Positions 8,606-15,222 of a DNA stretch of 15,661 nucleotides are shown in pieces. The position numbers and the translations under genes were made by a program. This DNA is from DALYDK01 sp964477125. Its GTDB lineage: Bacteria > Patescibacteriota > Saccharimonadia > Saccharimonadales > CAIOMD01. The DNA lies in NCBI GenBank assembly GCA_964477125.1, contig CAYZCZ010000020.1:1-15661 (forward strand), given 5' to 3'. Each line of letters starts with the position of its first letter. Within the stretch, counting starts at the first letter, position 1. Below the pieces are notes generated by a model that saw only the letters and a program-made list of their open reading frames with translations, did not search any database and was not told the DNA's origin.

Positions 8606-8646
8606 GCAATTACCTAATAAGTTCATTTAAATTAACGAGGAAAATA

Positions 8647-10737
8647 ATGGCAGGAAAAAAAGTTACTATGGATAAAATGCGCAATATTGGAATTATTGCT
8701 CATATTGATGCCGGTAAAACAACAACTACTGAAGGTATTTTGTACCGAACAGGTCTAAAGCACAAAATTGGTGCAGTACATGAAGGTGAAACTACTACTG
8801 ACTGGATGGCTCAAGAGCGAGAACGTGGTATTACTATTGTTTCTGCTGCTGTGACCTGTTATTGGAAAAATCATCAAATTAATATCATCGATACGCCAGG
8901 ACATATAGACTTTACCGTTGAAGTAGAAAGATCACTTCGTGTCTTAGACGGTGCTGTTGTAGTATTTGATGGCAAAATGGGTGTAGAAAGCCAGTCTGAA
9001 ACTGTTTGGCGCCAAGCTGATAAATATGGTGTTCCACGAATGTGCTTCATTAATAAGATTAATCAAACTGGTGGTGATTTTTATAAAAGTCTAGAATCTA
9101 TTCACAATCGCCTTAATAAGCACGCTTTCCCAATTCATTTACCTATAGGTTTTGAGCAAGCCATTAACGGTGTTGTGGACCTAATAACAATGAAAGCTTA
9201 TTCCTATAAAGAGTTTACTGACCACGAATTAATAGAGGGTGAAATTCCTGCTGATATGCTTGAAACAGCAAAAAAATATCGTAGCTTACTTATTGAAAAT
9301 GCTGTAGCTGAAGACGAACCAATGTTAGAAAAATATTTGGAAGTTGGGGAAGACGGCTTAACGGTAGATGAAATAAAACATGCTATTCGTATGGCTACCT
9401 TAAGTGGTAATTTCTTCGCTGTCACTGGTGGTGACGGTCGGGGTGTAATTGTAGAGAAAGTTCTTGACCTTGTTGTAGACCTAATGCCAAGCCCTGATAA
9501 TAGGGGCAGTTCATGGGGAACACATCCTAAAACAGGCGATGAAATAGAACGTAAACCAGTTGCTAGTGAACCATTTTCTGCACTTGCATTTAAAATTGCT
9601 ACTGATCCATTTGTTGGTAAACTAGCCTATTTCCGTGTATATTCTGGAAAAGTTGAGTCTGGTTCATACATTATGAACAGTTCCACGGGTGAAAAAGAGC
9701 GAATTGGTCGTATTGTTCGTATGCAAGCTGACAAGCGCGAGGATGTAACATCTGTTGAAGCAGGTGATATTGCTGCCATTGTTGGCCTAAAAGGCACAAC
9801 AACAGGTAATACACTATGTGATTTAAACAATCCAATTATTTTGGAAAGCATTACATTCCCAGAACCACCAGTTAGTATTGCCATCGAACCAGCTACTAAG
9901 GCCGACCAAGAAAAAATGAGTCTTGCCCTCCAAAGATTAGCTGAAGAAGACCCAACATTTAGGGTTAAGGTTGATCACGAAACTGGACAAACTATCATTA
10001 GCGGTATGGGTGAGCTTCACCTAGAAATTATTGTTGATCGAATGAAGAGAGAATTTAACGTTGAAGCTAACATTGGTGCTCCTCAAGTAGCTTACCGTGA
10101 AACTATTCGTAAAGATGCTGTTGAAGTTCAGGGTAAGTTTATTCGCCAAAGTGGTGGTCGTGGTCAATATGGTGACGTATGGTTGCGATTAAGCCAAAAC
10201 GAAGCAGGCAAAGGCTTTGAGTTTATTAACAGCATTAAGGGTGGAGTTATTCCAAGTGAATACATAAACCCTGTTAAAGCTGGTATAGAAGAAGCGATGT
10301 CAAATGGTGTTTTAGCTGGTTATCCAGTTGTTGACATCAAGGCTGAACTTTATTTTGGTAGTTATCATGATGTTGACTCAAATGAAATGGCCTTCAAAAT
10401 TGCCGGTTCTATGGCATTAAGAGAAGGTGTCAAAATGGCCAACCCAGTACTACTTGAGCCTGTTATGAAGGTAGTTGTTGTCACTCCTGAAGAATTTATG
10501 GGTGACGTAATTGGTGACTTGAACAGTAAGCGTGGTCGTATTGAAAGTATGGAAGATTTACCGGCTGGTATTAAAGAAATTACAGCTTTTGTTCCTCTTG
10601 GTGAAATGTTTGGCTATACAACTAATTTGCGTTCAAATACAAAGGGCCGAGCAAGCTCTAGTATGGAGCTAGATCATTACGCAGATGTGCCAAATCATGT
10701 AACTGAAGCAATCATAGCAAAAAATGGAAAATCCTAA
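8647..10737 (+). CDS. fusA: translation elongation factor G
   Basis: EF-G, 696 residues: the GTPase that moves tRNA and mRNA through the ribosome and, with RRF, splits it after termination. GAGGA at 8637-8641 precedes the ATG by 5 bases. The G1 motif AHIDAGKT is at residues 18-25, switch I RGITI around 60-64, and G3 DTPGH at 82-86. Domain II (from about 295) has FSALAFKIATDPFVGKL. Domain III has GMGELHLEIIVDRMKREFNVEAN. Domain IV has GGRGQYGDVW, and domain V closes the protein (LGEMFGYTTNLRS). The G4 motif is unusual: residues 136-139 read NKIN where EF-G normally has NKMD, and QTGGDF follows instead of RTGADF. Upstream, 108-115 read DGKMGVES where DGVAGVEP is usual. Everything else looks like a functional EF-G, so loss of function is unlikely. 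Last gene of the apparent rpoB-fusA transcript; I see no convincing terminator behind it. Confidence 0.98.
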   Translation: MAGKKVTMDKMRNIGIIAHIDAGKTTTTEGILYRTGLKHKIGAVHEGETTTDWMAQERERGITIVSAAVTCYWKNHQINIIDTPGHIDFTVEVERSLRVLDGAVVVFDGKMGVESQSETVWRQADKYGVPRMCFINKINQTGGDFYKSLESIHNRLNKHAFPIHLPIGFEQAINGVVDLITMKAYSYKEFTDHELIEGEIPADMLETAKKYRSLLIENAVAEDEPMLEKYLEVGEDGLTVDEIKHAIRMATLSGNFFAVTGGDGRGVIVEKVLDLVVDLMPSPDNRGSSWGTHPKTGDEIERKPVASEPFSALAFKIATDPFVGKLAYFRVYSGKVESGSYIMNSSTGEKERIGRIVRMQADKREDVTSVEAGDIAAIVGLKGTTTGNTLCDLNNPIILESITFPEPPVSIAIEPATKADQEKMSLALQRLAEEDPTFRVKVDHETGQTIISGMGELHLEIIVDRMKREFNVEANIGAPQVAYRETIRKDAVEVQGKFIRQSGGRGQYGDVWLRLSQNEAGKGFEFINSIKGGVIPSEYINPVKAGIEEAMSNGVLAGYPVVDIKAELYFGSYHDVDSNEMAFKIAGSMALREGVKMANPVLLEPVMKVVVVTPEEFMGDVIGDLNSKRGRIESMEDLPAGIKEITAFVPLGEMFGYTTNLRSNTKGRASSSMELDHYADVPNHVTEAIIAKNGKS

Positions 10738-10785
10738 CTTAACTGATAGTTTATATCCTACAGATTACTAAGTTAAATACCATAA

Positions 10786-10899
10786 AATACAATTTCGTTT
10801 GATTTTAAAAGCATTAAGGAAATAGCCGAATCTACAATTTCCGAAACCGCGGTGATAGCTTTAAGTGCTTTAGCTAATGTTGCAAAAAATATAAAATAA
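10786..10899 (+). other. coding-like fragment without a start codon, fusA-tuf spacer
   Basis: This frame is open for 37 codons between two TAA codons. It reads like protein (SIKEIAESTISETAVIALSALA, then NVAKNIK) with alternating Ala/Ile/Leu typical of an amphipathic helix. It has no ATG or TTG; the only GTG would leave 15 residues. No Shine-Dalgarno precedes it. It may be a remnant of a gene, a peptide using a rare ATT start, or chance. I do not recognise the sequence. Confidence 0.25.
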
Positions 10900-10905
10900 A
10901 TGTCT

Positions 10906-10934
10906 TTGCAAACTACTCAGTTTTCAGATACAAT
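10906..10934 (+). promoter_or_regulatory. tuf promoter
   Basis: TTGCAA (10906-10911) and TACAAT (10929-10934) are separated by 17 bases, a good sigma-70-type match (4/6 and 5/6). The predicted start is near 10941, giving a leader of about 88 bases. The perfect palindrome ATACCGGTAT (10935-10944) sits between the -10 box and just past the predicted start, where an operator would act. The promoter would let tuf be made independently of the rpoB-fusA transcript. Confidence 0.6.
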
Positions 10935-10943
10935 ATACCGGTA

Positions 10944-10990
10944 TGCGCGTTTTACGGTATTGCTCAAGTAAGCTTAATATTAAAAGCGCA
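10944..10990 (+). promoter_or_regulatory. foldable tuf leader
   Basis: TGCGCGTTTTA (10944-10954) pairs with TAAAAGCGCA (10981-10990): ten base pairs with one bulged G, closing a 26-base loop. If transcription starts near 10941 this stem forms at the extreme 5' end of the tuf mRNA. In a transcript reading through from fusA, a competing hairpin is possible: CAATATACCG (10931-10940) with CGGTATTG (10955-10962), whose loop holds the left arm of the first stem. The two folds would then compete or form a pseudoknot. The Shine-Dalgarno AAGGAG (11014-11019) lies outside both. Confidence 0.4.
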
Positions 10991-11028
10991 ATAGAATTTA
11001 AATAAATTAATTTAAGGAGAATAAATTA

Positions 11029-12210
11029 ATGGCAGATTTTGATCGAACCAAGCCTCACGTGAACGTAGGAACTATGGGTCACGTTGACCATGGTAAAACC
11101 TCATTAACAGCTGCAATTACAATGACACTTGCAAAGCGATTGCCAAGTGATGTTAACAAACCAGTTAACTACGACCAAATTGATAATGCACCAGAAGAAA
11201 AGCAACGTGGTATTACCATTGCTACTTCTCACCAAGAATATGAAAGTCCAAAAAGGCATTATGCTCACGTAGATATGCCAGGTCACGCCGACTACGTAAA
11301 GAATATGATTACAGGTGCTGCCCAAATTGATGGTGCTATTTTGGTGGTTGCAGCCAATGATGGTCCATTACCACAAACTCGTGAACACGTTTTGCTTGCT
11401 AAGCAAGTTGGTGTTCCAAGCATTCTTGTCTTCTTAAATAAAATGGATCTTTCTGACCCAGAACTAGTAGAACTTGTCGAAATGGACATTCGTGAACTAC
11501 TAGCAAAGAATGGTTACGACGAAAATGCTCCTATCATCAAAGGATCTGCTACTAAGGCAATTGACGGCGATGAAGAAGCTATGGATCAAATTATGGAACT
11601 AGTTGATGCTATGGATAGTTTCATCCCTGAACCTAAGCGAGAATTAGACAAACCTTTCCTAATGCCTATTGAAGATGTCTTTTCTATCAAGGGTCGTGGT
11701 ACTGTTGCAACTGGTCGTATTGAAACCGGTGTTGTAAAAATCAATGAAGAAGTTGAAATTGTTGGACTTAAAGACACCCGTAAAGTTGTTGTAACTGGCG
11801 TTGAAATGTTTAAGAAAAATCTAGACCAAGGTCAATCAGGTGATAACGTTGGTCTACTATTACGTGGCGTAGAGCGTGATGATATCGAGCGTGGTCAAGT
11901 ACTTTGTAAGCCAGGTAGCATTACCCCACATACAGAGTTTGATGCTGAAGTTTATATCCTTACTAAAGAAGAAGGTGGACGACATACTCCATTCTTTAAG
12001 GGTTACAAACCTCAGTTCTACTTCCGTACAACTGATGTAACTGGTGAAGTTGAACTTCCAGCCGACAAAGAAATGGTTATGCCTGGTGATACAATCACTT
12101 TCAAGGTTAAACTACTTGCCCCCATTGCTATGGAACAAGGCTTGCGCTTTGCTATCCGTGAAGGTGGCCGTACCGTTGGTGCTGGTGTTGTTACAAAAGT
12201 CACCAAATAA
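11029..12210 (+). CDS. tuf: translation elongation factor Tu
   Basis: EF-Tu, 393 residues: the GTPase that brings aminoacyl-tRNA to the ribosomal A site. AAGGAG at 11014-11019 is 9 bases before the ATG. G1 GHVDHGKT is at 17-24, switch I RGITI at 60-64, G3 DMPGH at 82-86, and G4 NKMD at 137-140. Domain II (GRGTVATGRIETG) and the C-terminal FAIREGGRTVGAGVV of domain III follow. The Cys usual in the G3 segment (DCPGH, E. coli Cys81) is Met83, which should make the protein insensitive to thiol reagents at that site. The G4 motif is normal, in contrast to EF-G here. tuf is separated from fusA by 291 bases with its own promoter and foldable leader, and ends at a strong terminator 34 bases downstream. 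Confidence 0.99.
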   Translation: MADFDRTKPHVNVGTMGHVDHGKTSLTAAITMTLAKRLPSDVNKPVNYDQIDNAPEEKQRGITIATSHQEYESPKRHYAHVDMPGHADYVKNMITGAAQIDGAILVVAANDGPLPQTREHVLLAKQVGVPSILVFLNKMDLSDPELVELVEMDIRELLAKNGYDENAPIIKGSATKAIDGDEEAMDQIMELVDAMDSFIPEPKRELDKPFLMPIEDVFSIKGRGTVATGRIETGVVKINEEVEIVGLKDTRKVVVTGVEMFKKNLDQGQSGDNVGLLLRGVERDDIERGQVLCKPGSITPHTEFDAEVYILTKEEGGRHTPFFKGYKPQFYFRTTDVTGEVELPADKEMVMPGDTITFKVKLLAPIAMEQGLRFAIREGGRTVGAGVVTKVTK

Positions 12211-12243
12211 ACTAAAATTTAGATAATAGATTTTAGAATATAG

Positions 12244-12271
12244 AAAAGAGCCTGGAAAAGGGCTCTTTTTT
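12244..12271 (+). terminator. tuf intrinsic terminator
   Basis: AAAAGAGCC (12244-12252) pairs with GGCTCTTTT (12261-12269) across an 8-base loop, with a T run at 12266-12271. It lies 34 bases after the tuf stop and 20 bases from the end of the convergent ClC gene. The A run on the left arm means it may also stop transcripts arriving from the minus strand. A weaker hairpin precedes it (12212-12218 with 12230-12236). Confidence 0.9.
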
Positions 12272-12291
12272 GTAGCTAAATTATGGAGTAT

Positions 12292-13395
12292 TTAAAAAAG
12301 TATTTTGACTTTTTTATCTGCCAATATTACACCAGCCATTGCGCCTATAAGTGCTAGCATAAAGTTAGTGTCTTTATAAAACAGCGTTGCAATAGCTACT
12401 AGTATGTTGGCTACGAAAATAGTCGGGAATATTAGGCCACCCCTATAGCCCATAGATTTAGACCAAGCAATAGCCATAACTTTTATTATAAATATCCACG
12501 ATAAACCTACAAAGCCTAAGCTAGTGGCTTGTTTAAGCATTGGGGCGATGCTTTCGTTACCAGTAAATTGCACCAGTGGACCGCCCATCAGGTAAAGGCT
12601 ACTAAGCCCTACACCGGCGAGCAATGCCTTAGCCCACCAATCATACTTATTGGTAAGCTCGCGTATGTTCTCGAAAACATTATGAGATGTTTTTATTGCA
12701 AAAGTAGTAGCGTAACCTACAGCCACTAAAGCTAAGGCAATTGCCAGGTCAATTAGTTTAATTTTCCAGTCGTAAACAGGCCAGTTAAAAAACTGAGTTT
12801 TGGGGTCAATTAATTTCAGGGTGTAATAACTTGTAGCGGAAGCAATAATAGCTACCACTAGGATTTCTGCATTTATTTTGGTCTTAGCTTGCTTAGTAAT
12901 TAAAAATATACCCAGTAAACCTACGAAAAACGAATGAAAAAAAGCTGCAAACAGGGCGATTATGGAAGCGCCAGCCATAGCACCAATGGACTTTTTATCT
13001 CCTTTGAACAGTCTATTTCCAATAATTCCTCCGACAACTATGCAGGCTGGAACAAGCACTGCTTCCGGGCCAAGAGATGCCCCGGCAACCAAAGAAAAGA
13101 AACCAATTAGCAGTATTGTTCCTAGCTTTTTAAAACTAGTATCTATTTTGCCTCCACCTAAGCCATGAGCTTCATGTGACTCACTTTTTTTATCTAAAAG
13201 GTGTTGTAAGCCAAAAAATACCAAAGTTAATGATATACAAAGCGGTACTACCAATAACCTGGTAGTGTCTGTATTAAATATATTTAACCAAATAAAATTA
13301 ATAGAATTATGTACTGATGTTTCAAATAGGTAATATACTACCGCAACAGCAACACTCGCGATAATAACGCCTAATAGTTGTCTAATTTTTTCCAT
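12292..13395 (-). CDS. ClC-family chloride channel/antiporter, short C-terminus
   Basis: Polytopic membrane protein of 367 residues, similar to the voltage-gated chloride channel family and especially the YfeO-like branch. Hydrophobic helices start at residues 5-24 and 46-63. The ion-pathway motif GASLGPEA is at 105-112, with Glu111 as the likely gate residue, and the second pore motif GGLIFP is at 319-324. A Gly-rich GLGGG at 78-82 takes the place of the usual GSGIP. Family members continue for roughly 60-80 residues beyond the GxMAG helix (351-355), forming the last two helices. Here the protein stops at Phe367, just before the tuf terminator, so it may be trimmed or use a reduced fold. Likely transports Cl- or F-; substrate cannot be read from the sequence. 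It is convergent with tuf and divergent from rpsJ, so it interrupts the tuf-rpsJ order on the opposite strand. No Shine-Dalgarno; a TATAAT box lies 9 bases before ATG. Confidence 0.85.
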   Translation of the reverse strand: MEKIRQLLGVIIASVAVAVVYYLFETSVHNSINFIWLNIFNTDTTRLLVVPLCISLTLVFFGLQHLLDKKSESHEAHGLGGGKIDTSFKKLGTILLIGFFSLVAGASLGPEAVLVPACIVVGGIIGNRLFKGDKKSIGAMAGASIIALFAAFFHSFFVGLLGIFLITKQAKTKINAEILVVAIIASATSYYTLKLIDPKTQFFNWPVYDWKIKLIDLAIALALVAVGYATTFAIKTSHNVFENIRELTNKYDWWAKALLAGVGLSSLYLMGGPLVQFTGNESIAPMLKQATSLGFVGLSWIFIIKVMAIAWSKSMGYRGGLIFPTIFVANILVAIATLFYKDTNFMLALIGAMAGVILADKKVKILF

Positions 13396-13404
13396 ATATT
13401 TGAA

Positions 13405-13433
13405 ATTATAGCCTATTTTGTAATATTTGTAAT
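13405..13433 (-). promoter_or_regulatory. promoter of the ClC gene, apparently leaderless
   Basis: On the minus strand ATTACA (13433-13428) and a perfect TATAAT (13410-13405) are separated by 17 bases. Only 9 bases lie between TATAAT and the ATG at 13395, and they hold no Shine-Dalgarno. Transcription should therefore begin at or within about 2 bases of the start codon. Confidence 0.65.
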
Positions 13434-13445
13434 TTATGTTATATT
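13418..13445 (+). promoter_or_regulatory. rpsJ promoter, overlapping the ClC promoter
   Basis: TTGTAA (13418-13423) and TATATT (13440-13445) are 16 bases apart, predicting a start near 13452 and a 165-base leader. The box overlaps the divergent ClC promoter: each -35 lies within the other promoter's spacer, so two polymerases should not bind together. Other AT-rich -10-like words occur nearby (for example TAATAT at 13454), so the exact choice is uncertain. Confidence 0.45.
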
Positions 13446-13464
13446 AACAGATGTAATATTAATT

Positions 13465-13599
13465 GTGGTGAATAAAAGTCATTGCAAAGTTCTTAAATAA
13501 CTTCTGCAAGGATGTTACACCACGCTAGGTTACAGGCTTAAGATGCTAGGTATTAGTTTTTCTAAAACCCAACATCGATAACCGAGAACCTAATTATCG
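13465..13599 (+). promoter_or_regulatory. structured rpsJ leader with three hairpins
   Basis: Hairpin 1: GTGGTG (13465-13470) pairs with CACCAC (13518-13523) and encloses TTGCAAAGTT (13482-13491) paired with AACTTCTGCAA (13499-13509, one bulged C). Hairpin 2: GATG (13542-13545) pairs with CATC (13573-13576); after a 3x3 internal loop, GGTATTAG (13549-13556) pairs with CTAAAACC (13562-13569) with one A-A mismatch and a T5 loop. Hairpin 3: CGATAA (13576-13581) pairs with TTATCG (13594-13599), ending 3 bases before AAAGGAG. Hairpin 3's loop holds AACCTA (13588-13593, touching the stem), complementary to TAGGTT at 13527-13532, so an alternative long-range pairing or pseudoknot is possible. This resembles an autoregulatory ribosomal-protein leader; no known class is recognised. 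Confidence 0.5.
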
Positions 13600-13616
13600 A
13601 CAAAGGAGATAATAAA

Positions 13617-13940
13617 ATGGCTGATGCCACAAACCCACAACAAAGAATTCGTATTCGCCTAAAGGCATACGACCACAAAGTTATTGACCAATCTGCAAAG
13701 CAAATTGTAGATACCGCACTTAGAACGGGCGCTACTATTGCCGGCCCAATTCCACTACCTACCCGTAAAACAACTTACACAGTTGTTAAGAGCCCCCATG
13801 TCTACAAGAAAGGTCGTGAACAGTTCGAAATGCGCGTTCACAAACGACTTATAGACATTACCAACGCTACACCAAAAACAATAGATAGTCTTATGAACCT
13901 ATCATTGCCGGCTGGCTGTGATGCCGAAATAAAAATGTAA
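13617..13940 (+). CDS. rpsJ: 30S ribosomal protein S10 (NusE)
   Basis: S10 of the 30S head, 107 residues; also NusE, which links RNA polymerase to NusB/NusG in antitermination. Recognised from QRIRIRLKAYDHKVIDQS, GPIPLPTRK, SPHVYKKGREQFEMR and HKRLIDI. AAAGGAG at 13602-13608 lies 8 bases before the ATG and immediately behind the third leader hairpin. The N-terminus carries about five extra residues (MADATNPQ) before the family core. In most bacteria rpsJ opens the S10 operon (rplC, rplD and so on). Here it stands alone, ends at a strong hairpin terminator, and is followed by a convergent unrelated gene, so it must be expressed as a single gene. Confidence 0.98.
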   Translation: MADATNPQQRIRIRLKAYDHKVIDQSAKQIVDTALRTGATIAGPIPLPTRKTTYTVVKSPHVYKKGREQFEMRVHKRLIDITNATPKTIDSLMNLSLPAGCDAEIKM

Positions 13941-13951
13941 CACGGCAAATT

Positions 13952-13995
13952 AGTTACTAAAAAGCTCTCTTTATACTGAGAGCTTTTTAGTAACT
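13952..13995. terminator. bidirectional terminator between rpsJ and the convergent gene
   Basis: An 18-bp perfect inverted repeat (13952-13969 with 13978-13995) with an 8-base loop. The GC-containing top AAGCTCTC/GAGAGCTT is flanked by A5 and T5 on each arm, so it works for either strand. It begins 11 bases after the rpsJ stop. The stop codon of the minus-strand gene (13989-13987) lies inside the right arm, so that gene's last codon and its terminator are shared. Confidence 0.9.
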
Positions 13996-14862
13996 TATAT
14001 ATTTTTGTAATTCGGTGACAGCAAAAATAATTGCGCTAGGCGTATGGTTTTTAGATTTTGGAATAGATTCGGTTGTAATTTTACCGGGAATATCTTCGTA
14101 ATTGCTTGTTACTACCGTAGCTACGAATACGGCAATTTCATCTAAGTCAGAGTGTACTCCGAAATTGGTTTTCAAATAATCGCGAGCATATTCACTAAAT
14201 TTGAACTCATTTGAAAACCTTTCATTCTCAAGCTCGGAATCATTTAAATTAATAATCCTTGCCTTATTTGTTAGCTTACGTAAATCTTCTGCATCACTTT
14301 TGTCTAACAGTATATGTATGACTGGGTCTACTTCGGAAAGTAATTTTAAACCTTTTGATATAAGCTGTTCATTTCCATCCATTCTAGCCATCATGTCTCC
14401 GGCAATATACTCGGAGATGCCCAAATCATCTATATTTCTTAATTTAGTTTCTTTTAAGTACAGCCTAACGCTTTTTGACATAGTACTAACTAGCGTAGTT
14501 GCAATAACATCTTGTTGTTCTTCTGGGAACTTATCTTCTGTAACACCAGCAACTAAAAGCATTTGCTGTACATTTGCAATTATTTCATTCAGTTGTTGTC
14601 GAGTGTCGTATTCAGAAACTTCAGCCGACAGGTGGTCATCTATTATGGGAGTTGGGTAAATCCAACCTGTTTCTTTAACATAATATGGGAAAATATCATC
14701 ATTGCCATGGATCCTGTCATATTCAAAGCTACAAGCTCTTGCATAACTCTGCTTTGGATTTTTATACAGTGAATTTTGACAAAGCCGACTCATAAGTATA
14801 TTAAATAACAAAAATAAAATATATACAATATTAACTATCAGATATAGCAACAGTAATGCCAT
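13987..14862 (-). CDS. hypothetical membrane-anchored protein
   Basis: 291 residues, function not recognised. Residues 2-24 are almost entirely hydrophobic (LLLLYLIVNIVYILFLLFNI) and lead straight into MSRLCQN, so the protein is anchored by one N-terminal helix or carries an uncleaved signal. The remainder is soluble and acidic, rich in Asp/Glu, with no Cys pattern or catalytic motif I can name. The start at 14862 is supported by an AATATA (minus-strand TATATT) 8 bases upstream and the lack of any Shine-Dalgarno, as for the ClC gene. Met24 is an alternative start but would remove the membrane helix. It converges on rpsJ and shares its terminator. Its composition and position suggest a lineage-specific accessory gene. 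Confidence 0.75.
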   Translation of the reverse strand: MALLLLYLIVNIVYILFLLFNILMSRLCQNSLYKNPKQSYARACSFEYDRIHGNDDIFPYYVKETGWIYPTPIIDDHLSAEVSEYDTRQQLNEIIANVQQMLLVAGVTEDKFPEEQQDVIATTLVSTMSKSVRLYLKETKLRNIDDLGISEYIAGDMMARMDGNEQLISKGLKLLSEVDPVIHILLDKSDAEDLRKLTNKARIINLNDSELENERFSNEFKFSEYARDYLKTNFGVHSDLDEIAVFVATVVTSNYEDIPGKITTESIPKSKNHTPSAIIFAVTELQKYISY

Positions 14863-14870
14863 GTTAGATC

Positions 14871-14876
14871 AATATA
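14871..14876 (-). promoter_or_regulatory. -10 box of the minus-strand hypothetical gene
   Basis: Minus-strand TATATT lies 8 bases before the ATG at 14862, without a Shine-Dalgarno in between. No good -35 is seen at 16-18 bases, so confidence is limited. The geometry matches the other apparently leaderless genes nearby. Confidence 0.4.
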
Positions 14877-14915
14877 GTCGATTGCTAACTAAAAAAATAT
14901 AAATGAATATATTTA

Positions 14916-14945
14916 TTGCAATAACAGGTGAGCTTATGCTTTAAT
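14916..14945 (+). promoter_or_regulatory. promoter of the 88-residue membrane protein gene
   Basis: TTGCAA (14916-14921, the same -35 as tuf) and TTTAAT (14940-14945) are 18 bases apart. The -10 ends 8 bases before the ATG at 14954, again without a Shine-Dalgarno. A TATGCT at 14935-14940 is an alternative -10 that would give a short leader. Confidence 0.45.
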
Positions 14946-14953
14946 TAATATCA

Positions 14954-15220
14954 ATGGCAATAAAAAATAAAAAAATAAAACAAGATGAAATGGATGGAAT
15001 ATATCTGTTAAAGATTGTAATGTTCTTTTTGCTAGGCTGTATGTGGGTTAACGTTGGCTCGAACCCTGGGTTACCTGTACCTGTTGGGCTTTTCGTTGGT
15101 ATAGTATTTGCCACGCATGACCATTTTAAAATTGATCGTAAAATTGAATACGTTGTATTGCTTATTGCAACAGTCCTTAGTTTTATAGCACCAATAGGAT
15201 TTGTTCTAAACATAGGTTAA
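14954..15220 (+). CDS. small integral membrane protein, unknown function
   Basis: 88 residues with a Lys-rich cytoplasmic N-terminus (KNKKIKQDE) and three hydrophobic stretches at about residues 16-35, 40-54 and 65-86. A polar HDHFKIDRK loop lies between the second and third. It keeps good hydrophobic periodicity, and its end lies 2 bases before the next ATG, as in an operon. The overlapping minus-strand reading frame lacks this logic and is rejected. No family is recognised. The lysine-rich N-terminus and the positive loop after the second helix would place the N-terminus inside the cell. Confidence 0.7.
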   Translation: MAIKNKKIKQDEMDGIYLLKIVMFFLLGCMWVNVGSNPGLPVPVGLFVGIVFATHDHFKIDRKIEYVVLLIATVLSFIAPIGFVLNIG

Positions 15221-15222
15221 TT

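Noticed and set aside
10735..10775. Terminator after fusA (TAACTTA with TAAGTTA)
   Set aside because: The stem is seven A/T-rich pairs around a 27-base loop without a T tract, so it is not credible as an intrinsic terminator.
14201..14659. Plus-strand 152-codon frame inside the minus-strand hypothetical gene
   Set aside because: Ser/Cys/Phe-rich composition typical of an antisense shadow, and no start signals; the minus-strand frame is longer and has a promoter-like box and terminator.
14941..15213. Minus-strand frame of 90 codons opposite the small membrane gene
   Set aside because: It is the antisense of a better plus-strand frame with promoter, membrane helices and operon spacing to the next gene.
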